Assembly (NCBI GenBank): GCA_050633445.1
Contig: JBOEGN010000021.1
Location: 1 to 62,687 of the forward strand
Source of the DNA: Thalassobius sp050633445
GTDB lineage: Bacteria > Pseudomonadota > Alphaproteobacteria > Rhodobacterales > Rhodobacteraceae
Length of the DNA: 62,687 nucleotides
Direction: 5' to 3'
The translations under genes were made by a program, and so were the position numbers. Positions 1 to 8,245 of this stretch are shown here, piece by piece; position 1 is the stretch's first letter, and every line of letters starts with the position of its first letter. Under the pieces are notes generated by a model. The model had not been told where the DNA came from, did not search any database, and worked only from the letters and a program-made list of their open reading frames with translations.

Positions 1-310
1 GCAGGCGGAAATTGGAAATCCCGACATGCTGAATAGGCCGCTGCGCGCCCCGGATCAGACTAGAGGGGCCATTCTGCAAATCCGGCAGGTCGGCCTTGTA
101 GGCCGCATCCACGGTGAAATCAGTCGGATAGGTGCGCGAAAGCGCCGGATAGTCCGCGCCCTGCCCCGGCAAAAGCGCCGCGACCGAGGGATCCAGATCC
201 GCGATTTCCTCGGCACTTGCGGTTTCCGCCCAGGCGCGTAGCCGTGCCAAGGCCTGCGCGGCCTCGTCACGGGTCATCGGCTTGTCCATGTCCGGCGTGT
301 AAATGTTCAT
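1..310 (-). CDS. folE2: GTP cyclohydrolase FolE2 (partial)
   Basis: Type 2 GTP cyclohydrolase, which converts GTP to 7,8-dihydroneopterin triphosphate at the start of tetrahydrofolate synthesis in the cytoplasm. The gene runs leftwards off the window, so only the N-terminal 103 residues are visible. They begin MNIYTPDMDKPMTRDE and contain family-typical stretches I recognise from roseobacter FolE2, such as TDFTVDAAYKADLPDLQ and SSLIRGAQRPIQHVGISNF. The catalytic metal-binding residues lie in the missing part. The ATG is preceded by a modest GAAAGG. It lies 112 bp downstream of metZ on the same strand, with an imperfect palindrome in the spacer, so it may have its own promoter. Confidence 0.9.
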   Translation of the reverse strand, partial: MNIYTPDMDKPMTRDEAAQALARLRAWAETASAEEIADLDPSVAALLPGQGADYPALSRTYPTDFTVDAAYKADLPDLQNGPSSLIRGAQRPIQHVGISNFRL

Positions 311-340
311 CGTCGGGCCTTTCGGGTTCCTTCCGGAAAA

Positions 341-353
341 GTAACTTAGTCAC
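341..353. promoter_or_regulatory. Imperfect palindrome upstream of folE2
   Basis: In the metZ-folE2 spacer, 31 bases before the folE2 start, the sequence GTAACTTAGTCAC is an imperfect dyad in which 10 of 13 positions agree with the reverse complement. A perfect GGAAATTTCC palindrome lies nearby at 361-370. Either could be an operator. I do not recognise the regulator, and it does not resemble the alphaproteobacterial Zur box I know. Confidence 0.25.
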
Positions 354-422
354 TCTTGCCGGAAATTTCCAATATCGAAAGGGGATACGGCGCAATGGCC
401 GCCGTGGATCAGTAATTTCCGC

Positions 423-1604
423 TTAAACCTGATCCAACCCATTCATGATATCGGCGATCAGATCCTCGGCATCCTCCAGCCCGACGCTGAAACGGATCAG
501 ACCGGGGGTGATGCCCAGTTCGACCTTCTGCTCAGCAGGCAGACGTTGGTGCGTGGTCGTAGCCGGATGGGTCGCAATAGATTTCGCATCGCCCAGATTG
601 TTCGAGATCACGGCAATTTTCAGCGCGTTCAACACCTTAAAGGCCGCCTCTTGCCCGCCAGCCAGATCGAACGACACCACGGTGCCCCCCATTTCGGTCT
701 GCTCAACAGCCAGCGCATATTGCGCGTGGCTGGGATGCCCAGGATAGAGCACGCGCGCCAATTTCGGGTGGCCTTGCAGAGCGTCAGCGATCTGGAACGC
801 AGCCTCGGCCTGAGCACGCACGCGCAGGTCGATGGTTTCCAGACCCTTCAGCATGATCCAGGCATTAAACGGGCTGATCGAGCCGCCAGTATGTTTCATA
901 TAGGGTTCGACAGTGCCGCGGATGAAGTCCCGCGTGCCCAGGATCACTCCGCCCAGGGCACGACCCTGACCATCGATATGCTTGGTGGCCGAATAGATGA
1001 CCACGTCGGCCCCCTGCTCGACCGCGCGTGAAAATACCGGGGTCGAGAACACGTTGTCGATCACAACCAGCGCCCCCACCGCATGCGCGATCTTGGCGAC
1101 GCCTGCGATGTCCACGACCTCGAGCGTGGGATTCGAGACGGATTCGAAAAACACCAGCTTAGTGTCGGCACGCACGGCCGCACGCCATGCGTCCAGATCG
1201 CAACCATCAACCAACGTCACCTCGACGCCAAACCGCCGCAGAATATCTTCGAGGATATACAGACAGGACCCAAACAAAGCCTTCGCGGCCACCACATGAT
1301 CCCCAGCCTTCAACCCCGACACCAAAGCGCCGTTCACCGCCGCCATGCCGCTGGCCGTGGCAAAGGCATCTTCGGTGCCTTCCAGCCCTGCGATGCGTTC
1401 TTCGAACATGGCCACGGTTGGGTTGCCATAGCGCGCATAGATGAACTCGTCCGGGCCGGTTTCGATGAACCGGGCCTCGGCCTGTTCGGCGGTGTCATAG
1501 ACAAAGCCCTGGGTCATGAAAATGGCCTCGGAGACTTCGTTATATTGGCTGCGGCGCGTGCCGCCATGAACCAGCTTGGTGCGTTTTTTCCAGTTGTCGC
1601 TCAT
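423..1604 (-). CDS. metZ: O-succinylhomoserine sulfhydrylase, Cys/Met metabolism PLP enzyme
   Basis: Trans-sulfuration-family enzyme of 393 residues that makes homocysteine from an activated homoserine and sulfide in methionine synthesis. The PLP-binding lysine is in YSATKHIDGQG (about Lys208), preceded by the cofactor-binding VIDNVFSTP and by YARYGNPT near residues 57-63. An in-frame ATG 24 codons upstream exists, but it lies inside the leader terminator, so I chose the ATG starting MSDNWKKRTKLVHGG, preceded by AGAAGGACAGACAA. A SAM-II riboswitch and an intrinsic terminator precede it, which strongly supports a methionine biosynthetic role. Distinguishing MetZ from an acetylhomoserine sulfhydrylase by sequence alone is less certain. 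Confidence 0.92.
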   Translation of the reverse strand: MSDNWKKRTKLVHGGTRRSQYNEVSEAIFMTQGFVYDTAEQAEARFIETGPDEFIYARYGNPTVAMFEERIAGLEGTEDAFATASGMAAVNGALVSGLKAGDHVVAAKALFGSCLYILEDILRRFGVEVTLVDGCDLDAWRAAVRADTKLVFFESVSNPTLEVVDIAGVAKIAHAVGALVVIDNVFSTPVFSRAVEQGADVVIYSATKHIDGQGRALGGVILGTRDFIRGTVEPYMKHTGGSISPFNAWIMLKGLETIDLRVRAQAEAAFQIADALQGHPKLARVLYPGHPSHAQYALAVEQTEMGGTVVSFDLAGGQEAAFKVLNALKIAVISNNLGDAKSIATHPATTTHQRLPAEQKVELGITPGLIRFSVGLEDAEDLIADIMNGLDQV

Positions 1605-1634
1605 TTGTCTGTCCTTCTGGCCCTTTCGGCCAAC

Positions 1635-1670
1635 AAAAAAACCCCGAACGCGGTCAAGCGAAAGGGGTTC
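1635..1670 (-). terminator. Intrinsic terminator in metZ leader (attenuator)
   Basis: Read on the minus strand, AACCCC (1669-1664) pairs with GGGGTT (1645-1640) and is followed by an unbroken T run (1640-1635). The loop includes a short inner CGC/GCG helix and a GACC that could pair with the GGTC at the end of the SAM-II aptamer. It lies between the aptamer and the metZ start, so it probably works as a SAM-controlled transcription attenuator. Confidence 0.75.
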
Positions 1671-1680
1671 TCTCATCCTG

Positions 1681-1740
1681 ACCTTTTAGCNNAGCGGCAT
1701 GTTTAACGTGGCCCGCAATCCGGTAACAAATCGCCACGCC
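1681..1740 (-). ncRNA. SAM-II riboswitch upstream of metZ
   Basis: On the minus strand the element shows P1 arms CGTGG and CCACG (1738-1734 and about 1711-1707), the internal GATTTGTTACCGGATTGC, then CACGTTAAAC, and a 3' GCTAAAAGG (1690-1682) that closes the pseudoknot. These match the SAM-II (metA-type) consensus I remember from alphaproteobacteria. Two ambiguous bases (NN, 1691-1692) sit just before GCTAAAA, in a loop or linker. Binding of S-adenosylmethionine is expected to shut off metZ. Confidence 0.88.
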
Positions 1741-1744
1741 CGCC

Positions 1745-1772
1745 TGATAAGCCCAGCCCGCGCGCACGTCAA
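1745..1772 (-). promoter_or_regulatory. Probable sigma-70 promoter of metZ leader
   Basis: On the minus strand TTGACG (1772-1767) and TTATCA (1750-1745) are separated by 16 bp. Transcription would begin about 5-7 bases downstream, at or next to the first base of the SAM-II aptamer P1 helix, which makes this placement convincing. Confidence 0.6.
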
Positions 1773-1859
1773 CCGTCACGCAGCTGTAACTGCATGTTCA
1801 CAAGGGTTTCGCACACTTTGCCTAACCAAACCGCAGGAACGTCGTGAGGGGTCGCGGAA

Positions 1860-2798
1860 ATGGCGCTTCTACGGATCAATGCAACGCCACAAGGTCTGCG
1901 CCTGCACCATTCGCAGCGACCACCGTGGCCCAGCATCTCGCGCGCTGCTGATGGCGAGGGGCCAGTGGTCATCATGATCCACGGGTTCCGATTTGCCCCC
2001 GGCGCAGGGATTGATTGCCCACATCAGCACATCCTGTCTGCCACGGAGGAACCACGCCATCGCACGGCCCTTAGCTGGCCGCGCGCCCTGGGGTTCGAAC
2101 AGTCTGGCCAGGCGCCGGGATTGGGCATCGCCTTCGGCTGGAACGCTCTCGGCTCTCTTTGGAATGCTTTCAAAGAGGCCGCGAATGTCGGTCAACAGCT
2201 TGCCTCCTTGATCAACCAGCTAAACTTGCGGGCACCGCACCGCCCCATCCATCTGATTGGCCATTCCATGGGCGCGCGCGTAATCCTGTCTGCGCTGCCC
2301 CATGCCTCTGCTGCCAGCGTGACCCGCATCCTGTTGTTGGCCCCGGCCGAGTATCGCGACACTGCCGCCAGAGCGCTGAACACTCCCGCTGGGCGCACCG
2401 CCGAAGTGTTCAACATCACCAGCCGGGAAAACGATCTGTATGACTTCCTGCTGGAGACTCTGATCCAGGTTGACCAGCCCGACCGGATCATGGGAAGCAC
2501 CCCGCCCAAAGCCCCCAACCTGCTGTCGATCCAACTGGATGACCCCGAAACTCTGTCAGCTTTGGCCAGACGCGGCCTGCGCCTCGCCCCCGCCCAACGC
2601 CGTATTTGCCACTGGTCCGCCTACCTGCGACCCGGCGTTTTTGACCTGTATCGCGCCTTACTGTTCGACGCCCACCGGCATCCGTTGGGGATGCTTCGGG
2701 CCGCACTGCCGCAGGAAATGCAGCCTCGCTGGTCCAGATTCCGTCCCGTTCTACCGGCAAAACCCACCTTGCCTTTGCGCCCGATTGCCCCATCATGA
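1860..2798 (+). CDS. Alpha/beta hydrolase
   Basis: Serine hydrolase-fold protein of 312 residues with unknown substrate. It has VVIMIHGF (oxyanion-hole region, about residues 36-43), the nucleophile elbow GHSMGAR with Ser136, and downstream segments expected to carry the acid and histidine. LLLAPAEY follows the elbow, as in many predicted esterases of the DUF900-like type. There is no signal peptide, so it is probably cytoplasmic. It is transcribed divergently from metZ and followed 23 bp later by the glutathione transferase gene, so the two may be cotranscribed. Confidence 0.75.
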   Translation: MALLRINATPQGLRLHHSQRPPWPSISRAADGEGPVVIMIHGFRFAPGAGIDCPHQHILSATEEPRHRTALSWPRALGFEQSGQAPGLGIAFGWNALGSLWNAFKEAANVGQQLASLINQLNLRAPHRPIHLIGHSMGARVILSALPHASAASVTRILLLAPAEYRDTAARALNTPAGRTAEVFNITSRENDLYDFLLETLIQVDQPDRIMGSTPPKAPNLLSIQLDDPETLSALARRGLRLAPAQRRICHWSAYLRPGVFDLYRALLFDAHRHPLGMLRAALPQEMQPRWSRFRPVLPAKPTLPLRPIAPS

Positions 2799-2821
2799 CC
2801 CTTTATTGGAGGGGAGCCCAC

Positions 2822-3529
<708 letters not shown>

Positions 3530-3550
3530 CCGCTCACAGCGCTCATCCCA

Positions 3551-3579
3551 TTCTTTGCTCTACAAATACTCAATCCCGG
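3551..3579 (+). repeat. Short copy of dispersed intergenic repeat
   Basis: TTCTTTGCTC followed by TACAAATACTCAATCCCGG matches the head of the repeat seen in full near 15.7 and 24.0 kb, but without the downstream hairpins. It lies between the convergent ends of the glutathione transferase gene and yciB. Confidence 0.5.
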
Positions 3580-3608
3580 CCTCGCCCCGTATCGCGAGGT
3601 CGGAGCGT

Positions 3609-4217
3609 TCAGGCCTCGCCCTCATCCTCGTCAATGCCATAGGCCTTGAAGACAGAGCCTTGGGTCATGAAGAACACAAATATCGCGGCTGTCAGACCGA
3701 AGGTTTTGAAATACACCCATGTCTCTGTGCTTTGCGTGCGCCAGATGGCCTCGTTCAGTACAGCCAGCCCGAAAAAGAACGCACATAGTCGCCGGGTCAG
3801 GATCATCCAACCTTCGTTTTTCAGTGGCAATGCTGCTTCCATGACGCTTTGCAGATAGCTTTCACCGCGCAGCAGCCCCACGCCCAAGGCTCCGCCAAAC
3901 AACAGGTAGATCAGCGTCGGCTTCATCTTGAAGAACCGGTCATCATTCAGCCAGACCGACAACCCTCCGAACACCACCACCAGCACCAGCGTCACGATCT
4001 GCATCTTGGACAGGTGCCCGGTCAGTTTCCACAACACCAAGGTCGAGATCAGCAGCACCGGGATAAATCCCGCCGTGACAAGGATAAAGCCGTCATATTC
4101 GGTGCCACCGATGGTGAACACCCGATCCTTAAGCCACAGATAAGCGGCGAAAAAAAGGACAATCGGCCCCAGCTCCAGCCCGGTTTTTAGCATCGGATTG
4201 ATCTTTTTACCGGCCAT
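3609..4217 (-). CDS. yciB: Inner membrane-spanning protein YciB / septation protein A
   Basis: Integral inner-membrane protein of 202 residues with about five hydrophobic segments. It starts with a short charged lead and then GLELGPIVLFFAAYLW, characteristic of the YciB/IspZ family, with further family hallmarks MKPTLIYLLFGG and LNEAIWRTQSTETWVYFKTF. Family members affect cell envelope synthesis and septation. The exact biochemical role is not known. Two bases separate it from the upstream DMT transporter, so it is probably in one operon with that gene and the small protein before it. It ends with an acidic GIDEDEGEA tail. Confidence 0.92.
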   Translation of the reverse strand: MAGKKINPMLKTGLELGPIVLFFAAYLWLKDRVFTIGGTEYDGFILVTAGFIPVLLISTLVLWKLTGHLSKMQIVTLVLVVVFGGLSVWLNDDRFFKMKPTLIYLLFGGALGVGLLRGESYLQSVMEAALPLKNEGWMILTRRLCAFFFGLAVLNEAIWRTQSTETWVYFKTFGLTAAIFVFFMTQGSVFKAYGIDEDEGEA

Positions 4218-4219
4218 GC

Positions 4220-5122
4220 TCAGCCTCCCATTTCGACGATCACGGCGCCAACCGCGATCAATGCCATCAGGGCCAGCCTGCGCGGGCCCACGGTTTCTTT
4301 CAGCACGACCCAGCCAATCAGGGCCGCAAATACGGTCGAGGTTTCGCGCAACACCGCCGCCTCGCCGACCTTATCCAACCGCGTCGCCAGCATCACCGAG
4401 CCAAAGCTCAGAAACGCGACGATCGCGCCGAAAACGCCACGCAGCATCAGAGGCGGCAATGCAGGTTTTTCTACCATCGAGCGCCACCGTATCCCCGCAA
4501 CAACAGGCATAACCAGCCCGTCGAACAGAAAGAACCACGCCAAAAAGGTAAATGGGTCCGCCGTGGCGCGAATACCATAGGCGTCATAGGTCGTATAGGC
4601 CGCGACCAGACAGCCAGTCATCACCGCCAGAAACAACGCCATCCCCAGGGTCGAGCGATCGACCTCGAGTTTCAGGTAATTGTAGACCGCCAGCCCGAAA
4701 ATCCCGCACAACAGCACCCCAACGCCCATCCATTGCGTGATCGAAAACGTCTCTTCGAACAGCAGATACGCGCCGATGACCGTGAAAAACGGCCCCGTGC
4801 CGCGCACCACCGGATAAACCACCGTATAAGACCCGCGCGTATAGGCCATCGCCTGAAGGGTTTTGTAGATAGTGTGGATCACCCACGCGATCGCAAAGAT
4901 CGGCCACATATGCAGCTCGGGCCAGGGCACAACGAACAGCGCCAGCGGGGCCGCCATCGCAGCATAGCAAAAATCAATCGCTCCGCGGGACAGCCAAGGG
5001 TCATGCCGCCCCTTTTGAAGCGCGCCAAACACCGCGTGCAAGAATGCCGCCATCAGAGCCAGGATCAGCGCGGCCTGATGCCCGGCCTCTGTGCCCTCCA
5101 GGCTGATCAGCCAGGCGCTCAT
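4220..5122 (-). CDS. DMT-family (EamA) transporter
   Basis: Ten-helix inner-membrane transporter of the drug/metabolite superfamily, 300 residues, made of two EamA repeats (about 15-145 and 160-297). The second half contains the usual AVLRETSTVFAALIGW and a following ETVG. The substrate cannot be told from sequence. Its start ATG overlaps the stop of the upstream small protein gene as ATGA, which suggests translational coupling, and yciB follows after two bases. Confidence 0.87.
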   Translation of the reverse strand: MSAWLISLEGTEAGHQAALILALMAAFLHAVFGALQKGRHDPWLSRGAIDFCYAAMAAPLALFVVPWPELHMWPIFAIAWVIHTIYKTLQAMAYTRGSYTVVYPVVRGTGPFFTVIGAYLLFEETFSITQWMGVGVLLCGIFGLAVYNYLKLEVDRSTLGMALFLAVMTGCLVAAYTTYDAYGIRATADPFTFLAWFFLFDGLVMPVVAGIRWRSMVEKPALPPLMLRGVFGAIVAFLSFGSVMLATRLDKVGEAAVLRETSTVFAALIGWVVLKETVGPRRLALMALIAVGAVIVEMGG

Positions 5123-5553
5123 ATCATGCGCAATTGCGCAAATCCGGTCTGACCCGAAACCACAGCCCTTGTCTGATCTTCCAGATCCACGGTCGAGCCA
5201 TCCAGCTGTTTCACCAGATCACCGCCGATGGGTTGAAGCGCGTAGGACTCGATCAGGGTCGATTGCAAACTGTCGATCACAAAGTCTGTACGGTATGACG
5301 GCGAGACGCAGACATGCGTCACACGCGGCAGGCTCTCCTCGATATGGCTGTCCCAGATCACGCGCCCCATGCCGACCACGTCGTCATGCAGGGTCAAGAC
5401 GCATTCGGCACACACCACGCGGCCATCGGGCCAGTCGCCGTCATCCCAATCATGATCCACGCGGGCCCAATCCATCAGATCATCCATTGCCTCGAACAGC
5501 CCGGTTTCGCCCCATTCTGACTGGGATTTCAGGGTCTCGAAAATCTCTAGCAT
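5119..5553 (-). CDS. Conserved-looking hypothetical protein
   Basis: A 144-residue soluble protein I do not recognise. It is acidic in the first half (DLMDWARVDHDWDDGDWPDG), has CAEC at about 48-51 and one further cysteine in VTHVCVSPSY, and no signal peptide or membrane segment. Coding status rests on codon use like its neighbours, an ATGA overlap with the DMT transporter gene, and the lack of another good frame. It follows ftsY on the same strand after 212 bp. It could be a small regulatory or accessory protein of the transporter. Confidence 0.6.
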   Translation of the reverse strand: MLEIFETLKSQSEWGETGLFEAMDDLMDWARVDHDWDDGDWPDGRVVCAECVLTLHDDVVGMGRVIWDSHIEESLPRVTHVCVSPSYRTDFVIDSLQSTLIESYALQPIGGDLVKQLDGSTVDLEDQTRAVVSGQTGFAQLRMI

Positions 5554-5696
5554 ATCCGTGCCGTCCGCGCCTTTGGGCTCCGGCCAAATGGCCCGAAATC
5601 CCTGATTGCAGAGGCGAATCCCACGCTGGAATCACCGCCCCACTGTCCAAGTCATGAATTTCTGACTCGGCTCAGGCAGCGGCGCAACCGGACTCA

Positions 5697-5728
5697 TGTG
5701 GATTAGCTGGGGATAAACCGGGGGATAA
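5697..5728 (-). promoter_or_regulatory. Three DnaA-box-like nonamers one helical turn apart
   Basis: On the minus strand there are TAATCCACA (5705-5697), TTATCCCCA (5716-5708) and TTATCCCCC (5728-5720). Compared with TTATCCACA the mismatches are 1, 1 and 2. The starts are 11 and 12 bp apart, so the sites would face the same side of the helix. They lie in the 212-bp gap between ftsY and the small hypothetical gene. Function is not established. Confidence 0.3.
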
Positions 5729-5765
5729 GCTGAGGGAATCCTGTGACTTTCCCCGTAAGGCTATT

Positions 5766-6896
5766 TCAGTCCTCTAGACCGGTCAGTGCGCGGGCAAAAT
5801 CGGCCGGATCAAAGGGGGCCAGATCGTCGATTTTCTCGCCCACACCGATGGCATGGATGGGCAACCCGAACTTATCCGCCAGCGCCACCAGAACACCGCC
5901 CTTTGCGGTGCCGTCCAGCTTGGTCATCACCAGACCCGAGACATCGGCCAGTTCCTGAAACGTCTTGACCTGAGACAGCGCGTTTTGGCCCGTCGTAGCG
6001 TCCAGCACCAGCAGAGTATTATGTGGCGCGGTTTCATCCTTTTTGCGGATGACCCGGACAATCTTGGCCAGTTCCTCCATCAGGTCAGCGCGGTTTTGCA
6101 GACGGCCCGCAGTGTCGATCATCAGCAGATCGGCCCCATCGGCCTCGGCCTTGGTCATCGCATCAAAGGCCAGGCTGGCCGGATCGCTGCCCTCGGGCGC
6201 GGTCAGAACGGGCACACCGGCGCGGTCGCCCCAGACTTGCAACTGTTCGACCGCCGCCGCGCGGAAGGTATCGCCCGCCGCGATCACCACGTTCTTGCCG
6301 GCCGCTTTGAACTGGCTGGCCAGCTTGCCGATCGTCGTGGTCTTGCCCGAGCCGTTCACGCCCACAACCAGCACGACCTGCGGTTTCTTGGGGTACAGAG
6401 GCAGCGGTTGGGCGACGGGCTCCATCACACGCGCGATTTCCTCTGCCAGAAGGGTCTTGATCTCGGTCGTCGAGACTTTCTTGCCGAACCGCCCCTCGGC
6501 AATGTTGGCCGTCACCCGCAGCGCGGTATCGACCCCCATATCCGAGGAGATCAGCAATTCTTCAAGCTGTTCGATCATGTCGTCGTCCAGCGTCCGCCGG
6601 ACCACAGTGCGGTTTTCGTCACGCCCCAGCAGGCGACCGATGATACCGGGTTTCGGCGCGGCCTTGGCCTGGGGAACGGGTTCAGGTGCAGGGTCCGAAA
6701 CGGCCTCAGGCGCGGGCGTCGGGGTTGGTTCCGCTTCGGGCGCCACAGCTGCCTTGGGTGGCGTATCTGGCGTTGCCTCAGGAAGGTCGGAAACCTCTTC
6801 TTCGACGCCGCCATCCTCGACAATCGCATCCAGCCCCTGATCGAGCTTGGATGACGAGCGGGTCAGACGTTGTTTCAGCTTGCCGAAAAAGGACAT
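5766..6896 (-). CDS. ftsY: Signal recognition particle receptor FtsY
   Basis: SRP receptor GTPase that docks ribosome-SRP complexes at the inner membrane for cotranslational insertion. The 376 residues comprise a Pro/Glu/Ala-rich acidic A region (about 20-85), an N domain, and the G domain with P-loop GVNGSGKTTT (179-188), AAGDTFRAAAVEQL (the SRP-specific insertion), DTAGR (261-265) and TKLDGTAKGG near residue 330. The C-terminus is the usual GVGEKIDDLAPFDPADF motif. All GTP-binding elements look intact. The gene is followed on the same strand by the small protein, DMT transporter and yciB genes. Confidence 0.97.
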   Translation of the reverse strand: MSFFGKLKQRLTRSSSKLDQGLDAIVEDGGVEEEVSDLPEATPDTPPKAAVAPEAEPTPTPAPEAVSDPAPEPVPQAKAAPKPGIIGRLLGRDENRTVVRRTLDDDMIEQLEELLISSDMGVDTALRVTANIAEGRFGKKVSTTEIKTLLAEEIARVMEPVAQPLPLYPKKPQVVLVVGVNGSGKTTTIGKLASQFKAAGKNVVIAAGDTFRAAAVEQLQVWGDRAGVPVLTAPEGSDPASLAFDAMTKAEADGADLLMIDTAGRLQNRADLMEELAKIVRVIRKKDETAPHNTLLVLDATTGQNALSQVKTFQELADVSGLVMTKLDGTAKGGVLVALADKFGLPIHAIGVGEKIDDLAPFDPADFARALTGLED

Positions 6897-6953
6897 GGGG
6901 CCTCCGAAGATGTTTCACCTCACCTAGCCATTCTGAGGAAGCAATGGAAGCCC

Positions 6954-7586
6954 TCAGGATGCGGCAAAGGCGTAGAACCCGTACAAGATCAGCGCCTGGG
7001 CGGCCCAATACAGCGCCCAGATGGCATGGGCCGCGGTCCGCGACTCGCGCCCCAGGAACAGCTGCGTGGATAGGATCAGGTCCGAGGCCACAAAGCTCAG
7101 CGCGCCCGCCAGCACCCAGACGCGCGGCCCTCCGGGCAGCGCCGCCGTGATCCCCATCAACAAGATCAGCACCACGTAGCCTCGGACCACGCCGCGCAAT
7201 TCGCCGGTATGAGGCGACAGCCAACGTTCGGTCGACAGGCCCAGCAACAGCAGCGCAACGCCCACCACCCAGAACAGCGCGTCAGGGGCGCCAATCGGCC
7301 AAACAGCCAGAAAGGCGAGCACATAAAACACATGCCCAAGAGCAAATGCCCCGATCCCCGCCTTCAGCGTCGTTTCGCCCGGACGGGACAACAAAAAGTC
7401 GCCCAAAGCGCAAGCCCATAGCCCCGCCAAAGCCAGCAGGGGCAATCCCATCATGCTTAGCGCGAGCGCGGGCAGAACCACGCTGGCCGTCTTGATCAGG
7501 CTGCGCGGCCAGCTTTCGCCACGCCAGCAAAACCAGACGCCATAGAGCAGCGCCAAAGCCGCGCCGGTCAGGATCAAAATGGTCAT
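6954..7586 (-). CDS. Lysoplasmalogenase (YhhN family)
   Basis: Integral membrane protein of 210 residues with about eight hydrophobic helices. ALGDFLLSR, FALGHVFYVLAF and ASDLILSTQLF are landmarks of the YhhN/TMEM86 family, whose animal members hydrolyse the vinyl ether of lysoplasmalogens. Bacterial function is largely inferred. The reading frame stays open far upstream, but the ATG chosen starts MTILILTGAALALLYG and has AAAGGAGGCG just before it. The longer version would overlap the divergent gene on the other strand. Confidence 0.85.
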   Translation of the reverse strand: MTILILTGAALALLYGVWFCWRGESWPRSLIKTASVVLPALALSMMGLPLLALAGLWACALGDFLLSRPGETTLKAGIGAFALGHVFYVLAFLAVWPIGAPDALFWVVGVALLLLGLSTERWLSPHTGELRGVVRGYVVLILLMGITAALPGGPRVWVLAGALSFVASDLILSTQLFLGRESRTAAHAIWALYWAAQALILYGFYAFAAS

Positions 7587-7700
7587 GTCGCCTCCTTTGA
7601 TCGTCATCCTAGCGGCCAGTCTTTGCGCAAATCCACCGAAATCCTCAGTACGCGGAATTGTGACTTGGCAAATGCCGCGCATCGGGGTCACTCTGACACC

Positions 7701-8090
7701 ATGAAACATTTGCTTTTTTACCTTTTGTTGGCCACGCCCGCCCTGGCCGAAGCCCCAATGAATGGCGCAGAATTTGACGCCTTTACGCGCGACAAAACCT
7801 TTTACTTTGCCGAAGACGGCCAACCCTATGGTGCCGAGGAATACCTGCCCGACCGCCGGGTGCGCTGGTCCTTTCTGGATGGGCGCTGCAAGGATGGGCA
7901 ATGGTACGAAGATGCGGGCCAAATCTGCTTTGTCTACGAGGATCGCCCCGATCCGCAATGCTGGAGCTTTTTCGACAACCCCGCTGGCCTTGTCGCCCGG
8001 TTCGAGGGTCCAAGTGGTGGCACAATTCTGTATGAAACCCGCCAAAGCGACAAGCCAATGATGTGCCTAGGGCCGGATGTCGGCGTTTGA
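7701..8090 (+). CDS. Small exported cysteine-containing protein, function unknown
   Basis: A 129-residue protein beginning MKHLLFYLLLATPALA, a clear Sec signal peptide with cleavage expected after ALA, so probably periplasmic. The mature part has four cysteines (GRCKDGQW, QICFVYED, PQCWSFF, MMCLGPDVGV), which could form two disulfides, and many aromatic residues. I recall similar unnamed roseobacter proteins but no assigned function. It starts 115 bp from the divergent lysoplasmalogenase start. An open frame extends 26 codons upstream, but the signal peptide fixes the start. Confidence 0.72.
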   Translation: MKHLLFYLLLATPALAEAPMNGAEFDAFTRDKTFYFAEDGQPYGAEEYLPDRRVRWSFLDGRCKDGQWYEDAGQICFVYEDRPDPQCWSFFDNPAGLVARFEGPSGGTILYETRQSDKPMMCLGPDVGV

Positions 8091-8245
8091 TTTTGTGACC
8101 TCAAGAGGTATTTATGGGGTCAAATCCCTCCCTGACTGTACATAATCGAACAATTCTAGCTTTTCACTTCCGGGATGCCCTTTTGGATCTTAGGATGCGG
8201 TAAATGGGGGCATCCTCCATAGTTTGATCATCAACGGAGCCACGC

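Noticed and set aside
7587..8045. N-terminal extension of the lysoplasmalogenase by about 150 residues
   Set aside because: It would overlap the signal-peptide gene on the other strand, has no family similarity, and a ribosome binding site lies at the internal ATG.
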